Virus record (IMG/VR): IMGVR_UViG_3300010354_014876 | Coordinates: 1 to 64,000 of that record | Strand: one strand, 5' to 3' | Source of the DNA: a virus | Length of the DNA stretch: 64,000 nucleotides | In this document: piece after piece, positions 48,670-56,195 of the stretch | Position numbering within the stretch: the first letter of the stretch is position 1 | Layout: each line of letters opens with the position of its first letter | Position numbers and translations under genes: made by a program | Notes under the pieces: generated by a model | The model's database searches: none | What the model was told of the DNA's origin: nothing | The model's input: the letters and a program-made list of their open reading frames with translations, nothing else

Positions 48670-48948
48670 ATGTCAGTACTTAGAGTTCAAAAAATAACAA
48701 ATGAAGCAGGAACAGGACCTGTAGAATTTACTAAAGGTGTTAATTTTCCAGCATCTCAGAATTTCACTGAGAGTGACATGGTGATTAATGCTCCAACTGG
48801 AATTGCCACAGTGACTTTTTTAAGAGCATCCAATGTAAATGTTTCTGGAGTTTTAACAGCAACTTCATTTGTTGGTAATGGTTCAAGACTAACAAATACT
48901 CCAGGAACTCGTTCTGGAAAAGTTATTGCTCTCCACTTAATTAGTTGA
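48670..48948 (+). CDS. Mini-fibre module protein 4
   Basis: 92 aa: MSVLRVQKITNEAGTGPVEFTKGV, then VSGVLTATSFVGNGSRLTNT and the end RSGKVIALHLIS. Longer middle than modules 1-3. Ribosome site GGAGAGG upstream. One of the series described at 45366. Confidence 0.6.
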   Translation: MSVLRVQKITNEAGTGPVEFTKGVNFPASQNFTESDMVINAPTGIATVTFLRASNVNVSGVLTATSFVGNGSRLTNTPGTRSGKVIALHLIS

Positions 48949-48957
48949 GGAATAAAA

Positions 48958-49236
48958 ATGCCATCACAAATTAGAGTAGATAGTATTTCAAATTTAAATG
49001 GATCTGGAGCAGTAGAACTAACTTATGGTGCAAGTATTCCTTCTACTGGGAAAGTAAAAGTTGAAGGGAACATTAATATTGCAGGAGTTTCAACCGTTGG
49101 ATTTTTAACAGTTACAAATGCAAATATTTCTGGAGTTATCACTGCAACATCTTTTGTTGGTGATGGAAGTGGATTAACTGGAATCCCTGTGGCAACTGAA
49201 GCAAAAACAATAGCCTTTGCAATTATAGGTTCTTAA
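48958..49236 (+). CDS. Mini-fibre module protein 5
   Basis: 92 aa: MPSQIRVDSISNLNGSGAVELTYGAS, then ISGVITATSFVGDGSGLTGI and the end ATEAKTIAFAIIGS. Strong DNA-level similarity to the next ORF around the GGAGTTATCACTGCAACATC run, pointing to recent duplication. Confidence 0.6.
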   Translation: MPSQIRVDSISNLNGSGAVELTYGASIPSTGKVKVEGNINIAGVSTVGFLTVTNANISGVITATSFVGDGSGLTGIPVATEAKTIAFAIIGS

Positions 49237-49238
49237 AA

Positions 49239-49535
49239 ATGGCAAGACTTAGAGTTAACACTATTGTAGATAGAAATGATAGTGGTCAACCATCATTACC
49301 TTATGGTGCAACTATTCCATCTGGACAACGTATAAATGTCAATGGAAATATAAATTTAACCGGAATTTCTACAGTAGGATTTGTAACTGCTTCTTTCGGT
49401 TCAAATATTTCTGGAGTTATCACTGCAACATCTTTTATTGGTGATGGAAGTGCTCTTACCGCAATCCCAACTACGACGATATCAAAAGCAATAGCTTTAA
49501 AACTTTTAATGGATCCTCTGCCATTTAGATCATGA
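49239..49535 (+). CDS. Mini-fibre module protein 6
   Basis: 98 aa: MARLRVNTIVDRNDSGQPSLPYGATI, then ISGVITATSFIGDGSALTAI and the end SKAIALKLLMDPLPFRS. The tail is longer than in modules 1-5 and resembles that of the next protein. It begins 2 nt after module 5 and overlaps module 7 by 4 nt. Confidence 0.6.
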   Translation: MARLRVNTIVDRNDSGQPSLPYGATIPSGQRINVNGNINLTGISTVGFVTASFGSNISGVITATSFIGDGSALTAIPTTTISKAIALKLLMDPLPFRS

Positions 49536-49837
49536 AAGTTCAAACCGATGAAATTATAAGTAGAACGGGTCAAGATGCAGTATCATTTCTTGATGGTGCG
49601 ACTGGAGGAACTGCGGGAGGAAATGGTAGGTTTATCGTAACTTGCACATCAACATCTTTTATTGGAATATCTACTTTTGGAACTTTAAATACTGTTAATG
49701 ATGTCCATACCTCTGGAATTGTGACAGCATTATTTTTTCAAGGTGGTGGGCAGGAACTGACAAATATTACTAGCATTTCAATTGCAAAAAGTTATGCATT
49801 AAAACTCATTATTTCAGATCCACCTTTAAGATCATAA
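49532..49837 (+). CDS. Mini-fibre module protein 7 (divergent)
   Basis: 101 aa: MKVQTDEIISRTGQDAVSFLDGAT, then a diverged core (TSGIVTALFFQGGGQELTNI) and the end AKSYALKLIISDPPLRS. It overlaps module 6 (ATGA). The most diverged member of the series. Confidence 0.58.
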   Translation: MKVQTDEIISRTGQDAVSFLDGATGGTAGGNGRFIVTCTSTSFIGISTFGTLNTVNDVHTSGIVTALFFQGGGQELTNITSISIAKSYALKLIISDPPLRS

Positions 49838-49842
49838 ACTGT

Positions 49843-49850
49843 TATAAATA
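49843..49850 (+). promoter_or_regulatory. Late promoter motif before the 124-aa protein
   Basis: TATAAATA, exact T4 late consensus, 32 nt before the ATG at 49883. Confidence 0.65.
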
Positions 49851-49882
49851 ATCAAAGTAAATTAAACAATTTATAAAAAAAC

Positions 49883-50257
49883 ATGGCTGCTCCAAATATT
49901 GTAGGTGTAACAACTATTCTTGGTGTAACAACCAGTGCTCAATTGTCAACATCTCCTGTCACTATTGTCAGCAACCCAGCAAATAGTGGCAAAGTTTATA
50001 AGATTAATACTATTATTGCTGCAAACGAAACTGCTGCTACAGCAACAGTAACAGTTCGTTATAATGATAATGCTGCAGGTGCTGGAACTACAGTTACACT
50101 TGCAAATGGAATTGATATCGCAACAAAATCAACTCTCGTTGTTCTTGACAAGGCATCTTCAATTTATCTAGAAGAGAATAGATCAATCACTGCTTTAAGT
50201 GGAACCGCAAGTGCAATTGATCTTGTCGTATCTTATGAAGATATCACCAATCTTTGA
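49883..50257 (+). CDS. Conserved beta-rich virion-associated protein (intact copy B)
   Basis: 124 aa: MAAPNIVGVTTILGVTTSAQLSTS, a beta core (VYKINTIIAANETAATATVTVRYNDNAAGAGTTVTLANG) and LVVLDKASSIYLEENRSITALSG to DLVVSYEDITNL. It is the intact paralogue of the frameshifted copy at 46492. A small virion or fibre-attachment protein is likely; no named family recognised. Confidence 0.65.
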   Translation: MAAPNIVGVTTILGVTTSAQLSTSPVTIVSNPANSGKVYKINTIIAANETAATATVTVRYNDNAAGAGTTVTLANGIDIATKSTLVVLDKASSIYLEENRSITALSGTASAIDLVVSYEDITNL

Positions 50258-50280
50258 TATTTAAATAAAGGAGAATCACA

Positions 50281-50718
50281 ATGGCAGATCCAAACGCACT
50301 TTATTCCTATCAAGGAGGAGAGCCACAACCTCTTCCTAACGAAATTCACTATGTTGAAGATTGGGGTGGAACCAACTTTAGACAAGGTGTAGAAACTTTT
50401 ACTGATGAAGAACTTACAAGAGCAGGTTATACTGGACCTTTTACAAGACCAGAGTTTGACCAAGAACTAGAAACTCAAGCATGGGATTCTGATCTTCAAG
50501 AATGGGTTACTACACCAATTCCTGATGAATTTTTCTGGGAAAGATTGAGAGCAGAAAGAGACTATAAACTTGCAATTTCTGATAGAACTCAACTTGCAGA
50601 CGCACCTTTAACAAGTGCTAAAAAAACTGCATGGGCTACTTATCGTCAGGAATTAAGAGATCTTCCTGCAAATACCGAAAATCCAAGAGAAGTTACTTGG
50701 CCAGTTCAACCGGAGTAA
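50281..50718 (+). CDS. Tail-fibre assembly chaperone-like protein (copy B)
   Basis: 145 aa. It starts MADPNALYSYQGGEPQPLP and carries WERLRAERDYKLAISDRTQLADAPL...WATYRQELRDLP...VTWPVQPE, the same chaperone family pattern as copy A at 46888 but without the C-terminal coiled extension. An AAGGAGAA ribosome site is close. It precedes adhesin 2 by 3 nt, as copy A precedes adhesin 1. Confidence 0.74.
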   Translation: MADPNALYSYQGGEPQPLPNEIHYVEDWGGTNFRQGVETFTDEELTRAGYTGPFTRPEFDQELETQAWDSDLQEWVTTPIPDEFFWERLRAERDYKLAISDRTQLADAPLTSAKKTAWATYRQELRDLPANTENPREVTWPVQPE

Positions 50719-50721
50719 AGT

Positions 50722-51270
50722 ATGGCTCCTTTTAGACCACAAAACTTAAATAAAAGACTTGTAAGTGAAACTGGTGGAAATGGTGGAGTTATTGGACCCA
50801 CAGTTGTTCCATATTTGTGTGGAGCTCTTTCTCTAGGATCTAGATGTTCTGGTGGGTGTTGTACCGGAAGATTTACTTTAAGTGAATCTTATTGTGGAGT
50901 AAAGTGTTTATGCAATAATGCACTGGTAGATTGTAAAGGTTTCTTTATTTGTTGTGGCCCTTCAACTACTAAATGGTTTGCAGCACCCTCTTCTACTGAA
51001 GTGTCTAGAAATTGGTTTAATAGAGGAGATGCAGTAACTGTAGCAAACTCATGTATGGGATCCTGTGGATGGTTTGTTCCTGAATGTAACCAACTCCAGA
51101 ATCCAGGATATACTTGCTCCGTTCACTGGGACGATACTGGAGGCTGGTATTGGTCCAATAGCGAAGGAGGTGGACTTGGTATTATGGTACTCCTGTCTAA
51201 TGGGTTCACTTTAGCCAACGGTAAAAATCACACAAATTCTGTTCGTGCCTTTAGATGCACATCAACTTGA
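50722..51270 (+). CDS. Cys-rich C-type-lectin-like adhesin 2
   Basis: 182 aa: head MAPFRPQNLNKR, a Cys-rich middle (CSGGCCTGRFTLSESYCGVKCLC), CKGFFICCGPSTTKWFAAPS, DAVTVANSCMGSCGWFVPECNQLQNPGYTC, then a divergent end (DDTGGWYWSNSEGGG...VLLSNGFTL...SVRAFRC). It lacks the N-terminal poly-Cys cluster of adhesin 1. Paralogue of 47467 and 52414; the last 45 residues are the least conserved part. Confidence 0.65.
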   Translation: MAPFRPQNLNKRLVSETGGNGGVIGPTVVPYLCGALSLGSRCSGGCCTGRFTLSESYCGVKCLCNNALVDCKGFFICCGPSTTKWFAAPSSTEVSRNWFNRGDAVTVANSCMGSCGWFVPECNQLQNPGYTCSVHWDDTGGWYWSNSEGGGLGIMVLLSNGFTLANGKNHTNSVRAFRCTST

Positions 51271-51306
51271 ATTAATATAAACTTTATTATTTTTTAATTA
51301 TATAAA

Positions 51307-51657
51307 ATGAGTATAATAATTGGACTGTATGGATCATTTGAATGGGAAGCAAATCAAATTTTTGATAAAGAAAGTTCTCATAGATCAATGATTCATGATA
51401 GTGGGGTTACTTTATTTAAGAATGGAAATCATGTATGCAGCATTTCTGAGGAAAGATTAAGTAAAATAAAAAATGATGGGAATTTTCCTATCAATTCTAT
51501 AAATTATTGTTTAAATTATGCAAATATTTTATGTGAAGAGGTGGATTACGTATATATTCCATCAATGTGCGTGGATATTTTTTATAAGAAGTGGTATGAT
51601 AATGTTATTCATGAAAAAATAAAAAATATTTTTCCAAATTCTGAAATAAAAAATTGA
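51307..51657 (+). pseudogene. Truncated carbamoyltransferase (N-terminal remnant)
   Basis: 116 aa. The stretch MIHDSGVTLFKNGNHVCSISEERLSKIKNDGNFPINSINYCL is the start of a NodU/CmcH-type carbamoyltransferase (HD-S..., a short strand, EER-S-KH-like). The family normally has about 500-600 residues, and the C-terminal half is absent. A complete family member lies at 56196. Probably a relic, though a short functional protein cannot be excluded. A roughly 108-nt AT-rich gap follows with no recognised feature. Confidence 0.6.
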
Positions 51658-51764
51658 TTGATTATGTTTGATAGTAAAATTATATGCTTCTAAAAATTTT
51701 ACTATTACTTGATTTTTAATTTCATATAAATTATAATAACATATAAATTTACCTGAAACAAAAC

Positions 51765-52385
51765 ATGAACTTAATACCAATTTATTCTGTCCCTCTGTGG
51801 CAATCAGAATACCCCGAGTTTGAAAAGGAAAAACAAATTATTTTAGATGCTTGTAAAAGATATAGACAAGAAAATCCGTCTTCAGAGACAAAATCAAATG
51901 TTGGTGGATATCAATCACCTAATTTTCTTCATGCAAAAGAAGAATTAGCACCTCTTTTTGAATATATTTGTCAGATGGCATTTAAAGCATGTGCAGACCT
52001 TGATTTTATTGATTGCGACGTTGCTCTCACTGAATCTTGGGTGAACATCAATGATAGTCGTCAATGTATGAATGGAGAGCATGTACACGGAGAAGTTTTC
52101 TCTGGGGTATTTTATCTTCAAGCACCGGAAGAAAGTGGAAAACTTAATATTATCAATCCAGCAATCAATCGTATGTGGAAAGGTTGCTCACTAACTTCAC
52201 AGAAAAATCAGTTTACTGCAGAAAGTATAAAAATTGAACCAGTTGAGGGTGATATCATCTTATTTCCCTCATATCTTCCACACTCAGTAGAAACCAATAA
52301 TCATGATGGGGAGAGAATTTCAATTTCCTTTAATGTCATTGCTCTTCCAAAAGGTTCTATAAATCAGCAAGTTTCTAACGAATAA
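51765..52385 (+). CDS. 2OG-Fe(II) oxygenase (TIGR02466-like)
   Basis: 206 aa. It starts NLIPIYSVPLWQSEYP, with GGYQSPNFL. The iron-site motif is GEHVHGEVFSGVFYL with two His, and the distal half is ILFPSYLPHSVETNN...RISISFNVIA with His and Arg. This is the layout of the putative 2-oxoglutarate/iron oxygenases common in marine phages. Substrate unknown; it sits between two adhesin genes, so modification of a fibre protein is an open possibility. Confidence 0.8.
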   Translation: MNLIPIYSVPLWQSEYPEFEKEKQIILDACKRYRQENPSSETKSNVGGYQSPNFLHAKEELAPLFEYICQMAFKACADLDFIDCDVALTESWVNINDSRQCMNGEHVHGEVFSGVFYLQAPEESGKLNIINPAINRMWKGCSLTSQKNQFTAESIKIEPVEGDIILFPSYLPHSVETNNHDGERISISFNVIALPKGSINQQVSNE

Positions 52386-52388
52386 ATA
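52381..52388 (+). promoter_or_regulatory. Late promoter motif before adhesin 3
   Basis: AATAAATA overlapping the oxygenase stop, 26 nt before the adhesin ATG. Confidence 0.5.
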
Positions 52389-52413
52389 AAGTTAACTAAT
52401 AAAAAATTCTAAA

Positions 52414-52959
52414 ATGGCTCCTTTGAGACCTGCAAATTTAAATAAAAGAAGAATAAGTGCAACTGGCGGAAATGGTGGAGTTATTGGACCCACTAAGACT
52501 CCATACGTATCCCTTGAGTTAGGATGTCGTTGTTGTGGAGGACTTAGTTCCGGAAGATTCACTTTAAGTGAATCTTATTGTGGAGCAAAATTTGCAGAGA
52601 TTGTAGATTTTAAGGGTTTCTTTATTTGTTGTGGTCCTTCAACCACTAAATGGTTTGTAGCACCTTCTTGCACTGAAGTATCAAGAAACTGGTATACTAG
52701 AGGAGATGCAGTAACTGTAGCAAATTCATGCATGGGATCTTGTGGATGGTTTGTTCCTGAATGTGGTCAACTCCAGAATCCCGGATACTCTTGCAGAAAT
52801 TTTTGGGACTCATATGTATCTGCTTCATACTGGAGCAATACAGATTTTAATGGTATTACACGATCATGGTCTGTAAGTTTAGTTGATGGCACGGCATCCA
52901 ACTATAGTCTTCAAAACAGTGTATGCTGCATTCGTGCTTTCAGATGCACCACTACTTGA
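52414..52959 (+). CDS. Cys-rich C-type-lectin-like adhesin 3
   Basis: 181 aa: head MAPLRPANLNKRR, middle CRCCGGLSSGRFTLSESYCGAKF, FKGFFICCGPSTTKWFVAPSC, DAVTVANSCMGSCGWFVPECGQLQNPGYSC, then a divergent end (SASYWSNTDFNG...WSVSLVDGTASNYS...IRAFRC). Closest to adhesin 2 in its first 120 residues. Unlike adhesins 1 and 2 it has no chaperone-like partner directly upstream. Confidence 0.65.
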   Translation: MAPLRPANLNKRRISATGGNGGVIGPTKTPYVSLELGCRCCGGLSSGRFTLSESYCGAKFAEIVDFKGFFICCGPSTTKWFVAPSCTEVSRNWYTRGDAVTVANSCMGSCGWFVPECGQLQNPGYSCRNFWDSYVSASYWSNTDFNGITRSWSVSLVDGTASNYSLQNSVCCIRAFRCTTT

Positions 52960-52989
52960 TCTTTAAAAAATTATATAAATTATAAATGA

Positions 52990-53511
52990 ATGAATGAAAG
53001 TATAATATCAAAAAAAGAATTAAATTATATTCTTGAGTTTGTTAATGTAAATGAAGATTTATTTGTAAAAAATACAATTTCTTCTAATAGAAAATATTTA
53101 ACTTTATATAGAAACTTAAATCCTCCCAGTTTATTTTTTGAGATTAAAAAAAGAATTTTAGATAGAGAAAAAATTATAGACAATTACATTGATGATGTAT
53201 TTTCCTATGGTGATTTGTATGGAGATTATATAGGGTTCATTTCTGATGGTGGAAAAATACATTACCACAAAGATCAAACATTACAAAAATATAAACTTAT
53301 CAGATTTAATTTATTCTTATCTGTTCCAGAAAAAGGAGGACTTCCAATATATAATGGAGTAACTATACCAGTAAATGTTGGAGATTATATCAGATGCAAT
53401 TCAAGTGAAGAACATCATGAGTGTGAAATGGTTGAAGGTGATATTCCAAGAATCATAATATCATATGGAATTTATTTGAAACAAAAAAATAAACTTATCA
53501 ATTACTCATGA
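52990..53511 (+). CDS. Putative 2OG-Fe(II) oxygenase
   Basis: 173 aa. GGKIHYHKDQT supplies an H-x-D pair, LIRFNLFLSVPEKGGLPIYNG the following strand, and the distal part IRCNSSEEHHECEMVEGDIPRIIISYGI supplies His and Arg, together the jelly-roll dioxygenase pattern. AT-rich. It overlaps the sulfotransferase gene by 4 nt (ATGA), tying it to the downstream cluster. Substrate unknown. Confidence 0.68.
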   Translation: MNESIISKKELNYILEFVNVNEDLFVKNTISSNRKYLTLYRNLNPPSLFFEIKKRILDREKIIDNYIDDVFSYGDLYGDYIGFISDGGKIHYHKDQTLQKYKLIRFNLFLSVPEKGGLPIYNGVTIPVNVGDYIRCNSSEEHHECEMVEGDIPRIIISYGIYLKQKNKLINYS

Positions 53512-54341
53512 AAAAATATTATTTTATCTCCGGACTTCCAAGGTCTGGTTCCACATTACTTTCTTCTATTCTTAAACAAAATCCTGATTTTTATGCTGAT
53601 ATTGCATCACCTGTAGAATCTCTCACAAGAACTGCAGTTGATGTAATTACAAGTTCTGAGAATAATTTTACAATGACAGAAGACCAAAGAAAGAACTTAA
53701 TGTATGGAATTTTTGATGGTTACTATAAACACATAGATAAACCAGTCATCTTTGATAGTTCAAGGGCTTGGACAAAGAAAACAAACTTTCTAAAGGCACT
53801 CTTTCCTTACACTAAAATGTTATGTCCAGTCAGAAATATTGTTTCTATTTTGAACTCTTTTGAAGTTATTTCCTCTAAAAATCCATTTCACACTAAGACA
53901 CTCACAGAACATAGGGACAATGTGTTTGTAAGATGTGATGAAATGATGGATAAGAATGTTGGAATTGTTGCTGGGCCGTGGATTTTACTTCAAGAAGGTT
54001 ATGCTCTCAACCCAGAAATGATACACTTTATTGAATATGAGAACCTATGTAAGGAACCAGAAAAAACAATGAGAAAAGTATATGAGTTTCTTGAGAGACC
54101 TTATTATGCCCACGATTTTGAAAATGTAGAATACTCAAATGAAAACTTTGATAAGTCGTGTAATCTCAAAGACCTACATACAGTCAAAAGAAAAGTGGAA
54201 TATAACCCACCAAGATGTGTGCTTCCTCCAGAAATTGTGAAAAAATATCAAGAAATGAATATGGAGTTTTGGAGAGCAGGACATAAAACTGACCCAGATA
54301 TTATTGGAAAATTAGATAAAAAATTTATTGAGTATAAATGA
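53508..54341 (+). CDS. Sulfotransferase
   Basis: 277 aa. The N-terminal PAPS 5'-phosphosulfate loop is FISGLPRSGSTLLSSIL, near perfect. The 3'-phosphate site likely lies in CPVRNIVSIL. The C-terminal part has MIHFIEYENLCKEPEKTMRKVYEFL, typical of the sulfotransferase fold. It moves sulfate from PAPS to a hydroxyl or amine of a glycan or other acceptor; acceptor unknown. Part of the glycan cluster. The stop is one base before the next ATG. Confidence 0.88.
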   Translation: MKKYYFISGLPRSGSTLLSSILKQNPDFYADIASPVESLTRTAVDVITSSENNFTMTEDQRKNLMYGIFDGYYKHIDKPVIFDSSRAWTKKTNFLKALFPYTKMLCPVRNIVSILNSFEVISSKNPFHTKTLTEHRDNVFVRCDEMMDKNVGIVAGPWILLQEGYALNPEMIHFIEYENLCKEPEKTMRKVYEFLERPYYAHDFENVEYSNENFDKSCNLKDLHTVKRKVEYNPPRCVLPPEIVKKYQEMNMEFWRAGHKTDPDIIGKLDKKFIEYK

Positions 54342-54342
54342 T

Positions 54343-55278
54343 ATGAAAATTATTAACATTGACGGTGGAATTGGAAGAATAATTGCATCCCTTCCATCAC
54401 TTCTGAAATATCATCAAAATCACCCAGATGAAGAGTGGTATGTTTCTATTCCTGGATGGGATTATGTTCCTCTTGGTATTCCAGAACTTCAAGAAAGAAC
54501 TATAAATCCAGATACTAAAGGTGTCTGGGAAAATTATTTTATGAAGGCGGATGAAGTAGTTTCTCCAGAACCTTATCGTCTTCCTAATTTTTATAAAGGA
54601 AAAATATCACTTGCAGAAGCATTTGACGAAATTATTAATGAAACAGAAGATCATAGTGATTTAAATTATGAAACATTAAATCTTTCTCATGCAGAAATTC
54701 GTAGAGGACAAGAAATTATTTACGAAGCTTATGAAAAACAAGGAAAAGATCAGACTATAGTTTTTAATCCTTATGGTTCTTCCGCAATGGTAACTCCATT
54801 AAATGGGGTGTGTGATGATAGTTTGAGATCCATTCCAGAAGATATGTTCAATGAACTTTATAAGTTACTGGCAAAGGATTATAACGTTATCTACATGGGA
54901 TACAGACACCTTCTCAATCCCGATGATCAATTTGTATATACACCTCAACAAGATCTTCATATTCGTGAGTGGATGGGAGTAATCTCTCAAATTGATTATT
55001 TGATTGGTTGTGACAGTGTTGGGCAACATATTGCAAGGGCAACAGGAACTCAAGGATGCGTAATTATGGGTGGAACTGATGCAGTCAATATGTCATATCC
55101 TGATCATTTTAGAATTATTCAAAGAAAAAAACCAGTTTATTCACCAATGAGAATTTCTGGACTCCAATCAAATCTTGCAGAGAGACTAAACAAAGAATGT
55201 ATTGAATATACTGATGATGAAATTCTAGATACATATGAAAAAATAAAGAATGATTTAAAAAATATAATCAATGATTAA
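54343..55278 (+). CDS. Glycosyltransferase family 9-like protein
   Basis: 311 aa. It starts MKIINIDGGIGRIIASLPSLLKY, as in the ADP-heptose:LPS heptosyltransferase family. The late segment ISQIDYLIGCDSVGQHIARATG (D-S-x-x-x-H) and QGCVIMGGTDAVNM match the donor site. A TTG at 54328 in frame overlaps the sulfotransferase and is less likely. It could add a sugar to a surface glycan; donor and acceptor unknown. It overlaps the radical-SAM gene by 8 nt. Confidence 0.72.
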   Translation: MKIINIDGGIGRIIASLPSLLKYHQNHPDEEWYVSIPGWDYVPLGIPELQERTINPDTKGVWENYFMKADEVVSPEPYRLPNFYKGKISLAEAFDEIINETEDHSDLNYETLNLSHAEIRRGQEIIYEAYEKQGKDQTIVFNPYGSSAMVTPLNGVCDDSLRSIPEDMFNELYKLLAKDYNVIYMGYRHLLNPDDQFVYTPQQDLHIREWMGVISQIDYLIGCDSVGQHIARATGTQGCVIMGGTDAVNMSYPDHFRIIQRKKPVYSPMRISGLQSNLAERLNKECIEYTDDEILDTYEKIKNDLKNIIND

Positions 55279-56185
55279 AGTTCCGCATTTAGAATGGCAC
55301 GTAGCACATTCATGCAACCTTTCATGCGAAAGTTGTATTCACTTTACCAATCACAACCACAGTGAGATTATTTCTATTGAAAAATTGAAAGAATGGTATT
55401 CTTTATGGAATAAAAAAATATCACCCAAAACAATGATATTGTTGGGTGGAGAACCACTTTTAAATAGAGACATAGTAGATATTGTTTACTTGACTAGAGA
55501 AATGTGGACTCAACCAAAGAATGGAAACTATTGGATTACTACAAATGGATTATTACTAGAAAATCATCCGAAGTTGCCAATTGCTCTTAGAGATACAAAG
55601 TGTATGCTTCAAATCTCAATTCATGGAAATGAAAGGGCACAACAATATTATGAGAGAATTAAAAAAGTCTTCTCTCTAATCGAAGATTGGGGAACAAAGT
55701 ATAACATAAAGTTGGTTAAATGTAATAGTGATGAAGAGTTTAAACAGTTACAACCGAATGAGAATGAAACTTATGTAGTGTACAGGGATATGGTAGAAGA
55801 TTGGACGAGAGCATACAAGGGATTTGGTATAAATTTAGAACCATTTGAAGATAATGATATAAAACAAAGTTGGAATAATTGTGTGGCAGGAAAAGAATGT
55901 TTTCAACTATATGAAGGTAAAATATATAAGTGTTGTATGACCGCATATTTACAACTTCAAAAAAATAAGTATGGAAATAAATTATCGAGGAAATGGAATA
56001 CATATTTACATTATGAACCACTGAATGCAGATTGCTCCGATGAAGACATCATTGAATTTTTTAATAGAAAAGAAGAATATGTTTGTGGAATGTGTCCAAA
56101 AAACCCACAGGTTTTCTTAAAAAAAGATCCTACAATACCTGTGAGTTTTTATGAAAAGAACAACAATTTAAAATACTCTTATTGA
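55271..56185 (+). CDS. Radical SAM protein
   Basis: 304 aa. The cluster-binding motif C-x3-C-x2-C is at CNLSCESC, followed by TMILLGGEPLLN (the GGE motif) and WITTNGLLL. The C-terminal half has further cysteines (CVAGKECF, KCCMTA, CGMCPKNP) that fit a SPASM/twitch-type auxiliary cluster. A sugar, peptide or cofactor modification is possible; the cluster context favours a glycan/small-molecule role, which is inference. Confidence 0.85.
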   Translation: MIKVPHLEWHVAHSCNLSCESCIHFTNHNHSEIISIEKLKEWYSLWNKKISPKTMILLGGEPLLNRDIVDIVYLTREMWTQPKNGNYWITTNGLLLENHPKLPIALRDTKCMLQISIHGNERAQQYYERIKKVFSLIEDWGTKYNIKLVKCNSDEEFKQLQPNENETYVVYRDMVEDWTRAYKGFGINLEPFEDNDIKQSWNNCVAGKECFQLYEGKIYKCCMTAYLQLQKNKYGNKLSRKWNTYLHYEPLNADCSDEDIIEFFNRKEEYVCGMCPKNPQVFLKKDPTIPVSFYEKNNNLKYSY

Positions 56186-56195
56186 TAATTGCTAT

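Noticed and set aside
45470-49460. CRISPR-like repeated DNA (GTTATCACTGCAACATC type units)
   Set aside because: The repeats are in coding frame, encode the TATSFVG fibre motif, vary in spacing and have no uniform spacers or cas genes.
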